A stretch of 24,428 nt of DNA from an uncultured Bacteroidota bacterium. Its GTDB lineage: Bacteria > Bacteroidota > Bacteroidia > Chitinophagales > Chitinophagaceae. The DNA is taken from the NCBI GenBank assembly GCA_903905685.1, contig CAIVHI010000498.1, positions 1-24,428 of the forward strand, in the 5' to 3' direction. Of the stretch, positions 23,551 through 24,428 are shown piece after piece (position 1 is the first letter of the stretch; every line of letters starts with the position of its first letter). Position numbers and translations under genes: made by a program. The notes beneath the pieces are model-generated. The model worked only from the letters and a program-made list of their open reading frames with translations, was not told the origin of the DNA and did no database searches.

Positions 23551-24428
23551 CTATTTTGTGGGTACCGAAACGTTGCCACCCCCAATCGGGAGGTCCACCG
23601 GGTAATCGGTTGGGGCCCATTTGGCTACTACAACGCCGTCGTGCAGCAGCATGAGGCCGGGGTTGGTGCGCATGGCCGTCTTATTTACAGTGCCATCAAG
23701 TAAGAAGAATGGTACGTCCTTCATATCCCAAACCTCTTGGTAGGTCTTGCACAACTCCCGATCGATTGAGGCGAGCGTATAGAATGCAACCCCACCGGCG
23801 TGGCACTTGTTGATAATGGTATGCAGTTTGTCGAGGGTCTTGATGTTGGCTTTCTCGGGGTCGCGGAGAAACCAAAGGAAGGTATAACCCTTGGCCGACA
23901 GTATTTTTTCGGTACGGTCTTCGCCGGTGGTGTCGGAGAGCACGAAATCGTGTATTTCGGCTTGGCCGGTGGCCTCCTTAATCAGCTTGGTTTTGGTCTT
24001 TACGTACACCCAGCTTTTGTCTTGCCATGGAATTTTGTCGGCGGGGAAATCTTTCTCCACTCCGTTTTTGGAATAGGTGAGCACAGATTCATAGACGGCA
24101 TCGGTAGCACCGGGCGCGGGTTTCATCTTTTCCAGCAGGTTGCTGCCGGCACGGTAGGGTAGGCAGTCGTAGATAGGAAGGTGGATGTAGGTCCAGTACT
24201 GAAACCCGAAGGCAAACAACGTAGCGGCCAAAACCAAGCAGAAATTGATGGCGGCCTTATTGAAAATGGGAAATACCCGATACCTGAATATGAAGAGGAT
24301 GATGGTGATGGCCGTCAATGCCAAGTCTTTGTTGAACGTTTGAGTGTTGGTTATTTTGAAGCAGTCGCCAAAGCAGCCGCACTCATGAATCTTGCCCGAG
24401 CTCCATGCGTACCAAGTGAGGAAGGTGA
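23551..24428 (-). CDS. DoxX-type membrane protein, BT_3928-like (5' end outside window)
   Basis: The frame is open to the right edge, so the start is missing; about 292 residues are visible. The visible N-terminus is the end of the DoxX-like domain with the motif ECGCFGDC, then membrane segments (about LALTAITIILFIF and INFCLVLAATLFAFGF). A large soluble region follows, starting IYDCLPYRAG and containing KIPWQDKSWVYV, IHDFVL and a thioredoxin-like end with VPFFLLDGT and NPGLMLLHDGVV. This layout matches the Bacteroidota BT_3928 family, whose biochemical role is not established. A Cys cluster in the membrane part and scattered Cys in the soluble part suggest thiol redox activity; that is inference. 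An internal TTG at 24324 is not the start, because the conserved Cys motif lies upstream of it. Confidence 0.85.
   Translation of the reverse strand, partial: TFLTWYAWSSGKIHECGCFGDCFKITNTQTFNKDLALTAITIILFIFRYRVFPIFNKAAINFCLVLAATLFAFGFQYWTYIHLPIYDCLPYRAGSNLLEKMKPAPGATDAVYESVLTYSKNGVEKDFPADKIPWQDKSWVYVKTKTKLIKEATGQAEIHDFVLSDTTGEDRTEKILSAKGYTFLWFLRDPEKANIKTLDKLHTIINKCHAGGVAFYTLASIDRELCKTYQEVWDMKDVPFFLLDGTVNKTAMRTNPGLMLLHDGVVVAKWAPTDYPVDLPIGGGNVSVPTK

Overview
The window looks like a chromosomal segment of a Bacteroidota bacterium, probably near the Chitinophagales/Sphingobacteriales. Three large secreted proteins end in the type A C-terminal sorting signal of the type IX secretion system (T9SS), which is restricted to this phylum. 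Several genes carry the Bacteroidota -7 promoter element TAnnTTTG close to their starts, Shine-Dalgarno sequences are weak or absent, and several proteins (BT_3928-like DoxX protein, MauE-thioredoxin fusion, short MeaB) have Bacteroidota-typical forms. No tRNA, rRNA, CRISPR array, insertion sequence or phage gene was seen.

Layout. 1-8030 (+) holds two tandem paralogous surface proteins. The first is cut by the window edge and only its two Ig-like domains and T9SS signal remain. The second is a complete 2310-residue protein with 22 consecutive Ig-like (BIG_2-like) repeats, each with exactly two cysteines. 8186-9856 (+) holds an HSDL2-like short-chain dehydrogenase and the nucleotidase SurE. 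9871-12923 (-) holds a MauE-thioredoxin fusion and arginyl-tRNA synthetase. FabD (13073-13954, +) diverges from argS. 13955-14322 has no convincing gene but three strong hairpins. 14323-20443 (-) holds a TPR protein, an 1168-residue NHL/Ig/T9SS protein built from the same Ig repeat family as the giant protein, and the MeaB-type GTPase. An O-antigen-ligase-like membrane protein (20485-21768, +) diverges from meaB and overlaps by 32 bp, tail to tail, a small secreted protein gene. A small lipoprotein gene follows, then a 668-bp stretch without a credible gene, and finally a DoxX/BT_3928-like membrane protein cut by the right edge.

How they fit together. Most genes are independent housekeeping functions (argS, fabD, surE, meaB) interleaved with cell-surface functions. 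The linking theme is the cell envelope: three T9SS cargo proteins sharing one cysteine-paired Ig repeat family, and two membrane proteins of the DoxX/MauE superfamily carrying a C-x-C-F-G motif, one of them fused to a thioredoxin domain. A role of the latter in disulfide chemistry of the former is an inference, not shown. No clearly new multi-gene system was found. The best leads are the disulfide-paired Ig array family, the NHL-Ig-T9SS architecture, the structured gap downstream of fabD, and promoter elements that nearly abut start codons.
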